From Deltaproteobacteria bacterium (GTDB lineage: Bacteria > Desulfobacterota > DSM-4660 > Desulfatiglandales > HGW-15), in the NCBI GenBank assembly GCA_016930795.1, contig JAFGFY010000084.1:1-33401 (forward strand): 33,401 nt of DNA, in the 5' to 3' direction. The notes below the pieces were generated by a model, which was given only the letters and a program-made list of their open reading frames with translations, searched no databases and was not told the origin of the DNA. Position 1 is the first letter of the stretch. The number at the start of each line of letters is the position of its first letter. A program made the translations under genes and the position numbers. Below, one piece after another: positions 29,831-33,401 of this stretch.

Positions 29831-32800
29831 TCATTACGGTCGAAGGGACTTATCAGGAGAGTTCCGATCCCATTGAAGGCATCAATGTTTATCTCTTTAC
29901 AGCATCGGGATCATACGTAAGTCGGTCCCAGGTGACGGACCCGGGCGGTCAAGCGACCTTCAATCTGCCTGAGCAGTCCTATAAGGTTCGTGCCGATTAT
30001 CTCGGTCAACAGTTCTGGTCAGAGACCTTTACTTGGATGGATGTTTCTGTTGTGATCGCACACGGTTTAGCCCATATCCATGTGACTCGTTCAGGGGCTG
30101 ATCTTGATGGCGCGGATGTGTATCTATTTACAGAGTCAGGATCCTATTTAAGCCGTTTCCAAACTACGGACACATCCGGTGTGGTGGAGTTCCTGATTCC
30201 AGCAGGGTCTTATAAATTCCGCGCAAACCAGGGTGGAGACCAGCGATGGAGTGCCGTGACTCCCATCACCGCGGACCTGGTGACGGACGTAGAGATTGAG
30301 ATGGAAGAGTTTCCTCCGACTGTGACCATAGTGGAACCTGACGGTGTGGATGATATAGCGGATACAAGTTACATCATAAAATGGACGGACGATGATCCCG
30401 ACGACAATGCGACCATCTCCCTTTTCTATGATAACGATAACACCGGTGAGGACGGCACATTGATCGTAGAGGGACTGAGTGAAGATCCGGACGGACCTGG
30501 AAACGACGAGTATGTATGGGATACTTCAACGATCGCAGACGGCGCGTATTATGTTTACGCGGTCATTGATGACGACCAGAATGATCCGGTCGTAGATTAC
30601 AGTGAGGGTGTAGTCACGATCGATCATACGTCGAGTATTCCGGGTGAAGTCAAACTCAAAGCTAGTGATGCAGAGGTCGACGATGGGTTTGGGTACTGGG
30701 CGGACATTGATGACGATTACACCATAGTCGGATCACCTTGGGAGGATGAAAACGGTGTGGATTCAGGGGCTGCGTATATCTTCAAGCGTAATGAAAACGC
30801 CTGGACGGAACACGCAAAAATCACGGCCGGCGACGCGCAAGAAGGAGACTTATTTGGGATTTCTGTGTCCATTGATGGTGACTACGCCATTGTAGGTGCA
30901 GGGGGTCACGAGAACGACAAAGGTGCAGCTTATGTTTTTAGATTGGAGGGCGCGGCCTGGATAGAACAGGCAATAATCACGGCCGGCGACGCGCAAGAAG
31001 GAGACTTATTTGGGAGTTCTGTGTCCATTGACGGTGACTACGCCATTGTAGGTGCAGGGGGTGACGAGAACTACAAAGGCTCAGCGTATATTTACAGATT
31101 GGAGGGCGCGGCCTGGGTAGAACAGGCAAAACTAACCGCTAGCGATGGGGGAGAATGGAGTTTTTTTGGGAGCTCTGTATCCATTTGCGGAGAATATGCC
31201 ATTATTGGTGCTCGTTATGCTAACTACGGTTTAGGGGCCGCGTACATTTTTAGGCTTGACGGAGATACCTGGACGGAACAGGCAAAACTCACCGCCGGCG
31301 GCGCGGAAGAAGGAGACTTTTTTGGAGGTTCTGTGTCCATTGACGGTGACTACGCCATTGTAGGTGCAGACGGGGACGAGAATGAAAAAGGTGCAGCGTA
31401 TATTTTCAGATTGGAGGGTTCGGCCTGGGTAGAACATGCAAGACTTACTGCCAGTGATGGAGAGGAGTATGATTATTTCGGAATTCCGGTAGCCATAAAT
31501 GGCCTCTCTGCCATTGTAGGGTCCTCAGGAGATGATGATAGAGGTGCCGAGTCAGGCGCCGTATATATTTACACTATTGATGAAGGCACAGGCCCGCCAT
31601 CCATCACAGTCACCGAACCGGACGGAATTGACGATGCTGCTATTGTGAGTTTTGGGATACAATGGACGGATTTTGACCCGGATGACGATGCGACCATCTC
31701 ACTTTATTACGATGATAATGATGCCGACGCGGACGGCACATTGATTGTGAGTGGATTGAGTGAGGACCCTGATGGAGAGGGGAATGACGAGTATGTATGG
31801 GATGTCTCTATGTTGCTGGATGGTACATATTACGTGTACGCGGTGATTGAAGATGGGGAAAATGATCCGGTCGTAGATTATAGCAATGGGCCAATCACAA
31901 TCGATCGACAAAAGATGGGACTGACACCTGGCACCCCAAGCTTGGGTGCCCAATTCGGATATTCCGTGGATGTGGATGGATCTTCCATTATTGTTGGTGC
32001 TTGGGGTGAGGAGAATAATACAGGTTCCGCCTCAATTTATAATCTATATTCCGGCTTGAATGAGCAGGCCAAACTCACGGCCGGCGACGGGCAGGAAGAT
32101 GATTATTTCGGTTATTCCGTAGCGCTGAGTGGCGACTATGCCATTGTAGGGGCCTATGGCGACGATAATCTTAAAGGAGCAGCCTATGTTTTCAAATACG
32201 ATGGTTCAACCTGGTCCGAGCAGGCCAAGATTGTTTCCGGCGACGGCGCGGAATATGACTATTTCGGATATTCCGTGGCTATGAGCGGCGATTACGCTGT
32301 TGTGGGCGCTTTGTATGCCGATGAAGGGGCGGGAGCTTCCTATATTTTCAGACGTGAGGGGACTACTTGGGCGCAAGAGGCCAAGCTTACGGCTAGCGAC
32401 GGCGTTTCAAACGACTTATTCGGATGGTCTGTCGCCATTGACGGAGACTATATCGTCGTCGGTGCTTGGGGAAAGTCTGAGTACTTATACCGCTGGGGTT
32501 GGTTACACGAATCCGGCGCCGCGTATGTTTTCAAACGCTCAGGAGCCGATTGGGTTGAACAGTCCAAACTCACTAGGGCCTATGGAGCGTGGTGGAATCA
32601 AGATGCGGGGTATGATGCGGGCTACCGGTTTGGATATTCCGTGGACATTGATGACCCATATCTTATCATTGGTGCAGAAGGTCAACATGGACCGGAAGTG
32701 TTTACTCCGGGCGCGGCCTATGTTTTCAATCGTCAAGGAGAAACATGGACCATTCAGGGGACACTTACGGCGGCTGAGCCGCAAGACCAAGACTACTTCG

Positions 32801-33401
32801 GCTCTTCTGTCGCCATTGACGACGACTATGCCGTTGTGGGCGCTCCGGGCGAATATGGCTGGACTGACCCTCCGGCAGCGTATGTTTTTGAACGGAATGG
32901 AGGCATCTGGACACTGAATTCCTCCTTGGCCTCTGGAGAGACAACGGTGGATGACCAGTTCGGAACGTCTGTTGCCTTAGATAGCGGCTATGCAGTTGTG
33001 GGTGCACCTGGGGCCTATGGGAATACGGATTATCCGGGCGCGGCTTATGCGTACTCCATTTACCAGGTGGATATATGCGCTGATGATGAAGAGATTGTCT
33101 ATGGGGGCTCCACAACCCTCTCATGGAATTTCATAGGCGCCATTTCGGTTACCATAGATAATGGGATCGGAGAGGTTTTCCAGAGCGGGTCCATTGCCGT
33201 ATCACCAACGGGGACCACCACATACACGATCACCGCGACAGGTCCCTGGGGAACATACACGGACACGGTTACGGTGACCGTAGAACCTTTCGGCCTATTC
33301 ATTGATTCTCCCTGGGACAACGATACGATACTGAAGCCGGATGTAAACGTGCAGGGAAGAATAGTCAATCCCCATGGCCTTGAAATAGGTCTTACCGTGA
33401 A
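29770..33401 (+). CDS. Giant secreted FG-GAP repeat/Ig-like protein, partial at window end
   Basis: A stop-free frame of more than 1,200 codons runs off the window. In order it shows Cna-B-like repeats 2 and 3 (about 29830-30300). A TIVEPDGVDD...WTDDDPDDNATISLFYDND...DEYVWD module follows (30328-30630). Six FG-GAP-like units come next (30655-31581), then a second copy of the EPDG module (31615-31905) and seven more units (31921-33063). A bacterial Ig-like domain follows (GSTTLSWN, SIAVSPTGTTTYTITATGPWGTYTDTVTV), and then the start of another domain (FIDSPWDNDTILKPDVNVQG). Each FG-GAP unit has a core such as FGxSVxIDGDYAIVGA followed by GAAYIF. Such propeller and Ig arrays belong to large secreted or surface proteins. 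The IDSPWDNDTI-type ending often precedes RHS/YD regions in related bacteria, an impression that cannot be tested here. Confidence 0.8.
30655..31581 (+). repeat. FG-GAP block 1 with exact 156-bp periodicity
   Basis: There are six repeats. Unit starts, marked by the (K/I)-(L/I)-T-A-(G/S)-D motif, are at 30655, 30820, 30976, 31132, 31288 and 31444. The last five are exactly 156 bp (52 codons) apart. Units at 30820 and 30976 are nearly identical at the nucleotide level for over 100 bp, pointing to recent duplication or gene conversion. Confidence 0.85.
31921..33063 (+). repeat. FG-GAP block 2, seven units
   Basis: Units begin at about 31921, 32074, 32230, 32386, 32569, 32764 and 32926. Three are 156 bp apart, and later ones are lengthened by insertions of 9-13 codons (for example the Trp/Tyr-rich insert near 32480-32510). 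Seven units would suit a seven-bladed propeller, unlike block 1 with six. Nucleotide identity between units is lower than in block 1. Confidence 0.75.

Noticed and set aside
30820-31599. Regular direct repeats that could suggest a CRISPR or tandem array
   Set aside because: The 156-bp period is a whole number of codons within an open frame encoding FG-GAP units; no short repeat-spacer pattern exists.
32300-32917. 205-codon frame inside the giant FG-GAP gene
   Set aside because: It is out of frame with the continuous repeat-encoding frame, which has the FG-GAP motifs throughout.

Overview
The window looks like a chromosomal segment of an anaerobic deltaproteobacterium (Desulfobacterota-like). 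This is inferred from gene content: a small RRSG/DRR-rich protein, a PAS hybrid kinase, sigma-54-driven GcvH-like proteins, a stand-alone molybdenum hydroxylase subunit, a DUF5916-type outer-membrane protein, and a giant FG-GAP/Ig-like secreted protein. No rRNA gene or other taxonomic marker is present, so the assignment is tentative.

Left part (1-7816). A small conserved-type protein and a convergent TrmJ-like tRNA methyltransferase precede an ilvB-ilvN-ilvC operon for branched-chain amino acid synthesis. The operon has a well-formed attenuator. A promoter candidate is followed by a 23-30 codon leader peptide rich in Val/Ile/Leu. Next comes a perfect 10-bp terminator hairpin with an 8-T tract, and an exact 9-nt antiterminator pairing overlaps the last leader codons. 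After ilvC lies a repeat-rich palindromic segment. It ends at a full-consensus sigma-70 promoter and a terminator-like hairpin, just ahead of an orphan hybrid histidine kinase (PAS-PAS-HisKA-HATPase-REC-REC).

Centre-left (7817-12422). A textbook sigma-54 promoter drives two tandem, divergent GcvH-like genes. Both proteins carry two copies of an identically spaced Cys motif (C-x12-C-x5-C-x2-C-x-[FY]-D) ahead of an H-protein-like domain without the lipoyl lysine at the canonical position. This is the best candidate for an undescribed system in the window. A tRNA-Thr(CGU) and a MITE-like element (15-bp TIRs, 5-bp target duplication) follow. The MITE sits directly before a pair of protein-modifying enzymes, an apparently exported L-isoaspartyl methyltransferase and a membrane-anchored glutaminyl cyclase.

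Centre (12426-21097). The minus strand carries a DUF5916/CBM9-like outer-membrane protein, a lone xanthine-dehydrogenase-family molybdopterin subunit, a U32-peptidase-like Cys-rich protein and a MarR regulator. The MarR gene is divergent from a MATE efflux transporter, and the intergenic region holds operator-like inverted repeats.

Right part (21515-33401). A secreted tannase/feruloyl-esterase-family hydrolase is followed by two exported 334-aa paralogues and an NTF2/SnoaL-like lipoprotein in one likely operon. Next is a GC-rich P2-type cation ATPase with a substituted M6 aspartate. A 650-bp hairpin-rich gap then leads to a giant secreted protein with three Cna-B-like repeats, two blocks of FG-GAP-like repeats (many exactly 156 bp apart) and an Ig-like domain. 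Its gene is frameshifted near 29770 and runs off the window.
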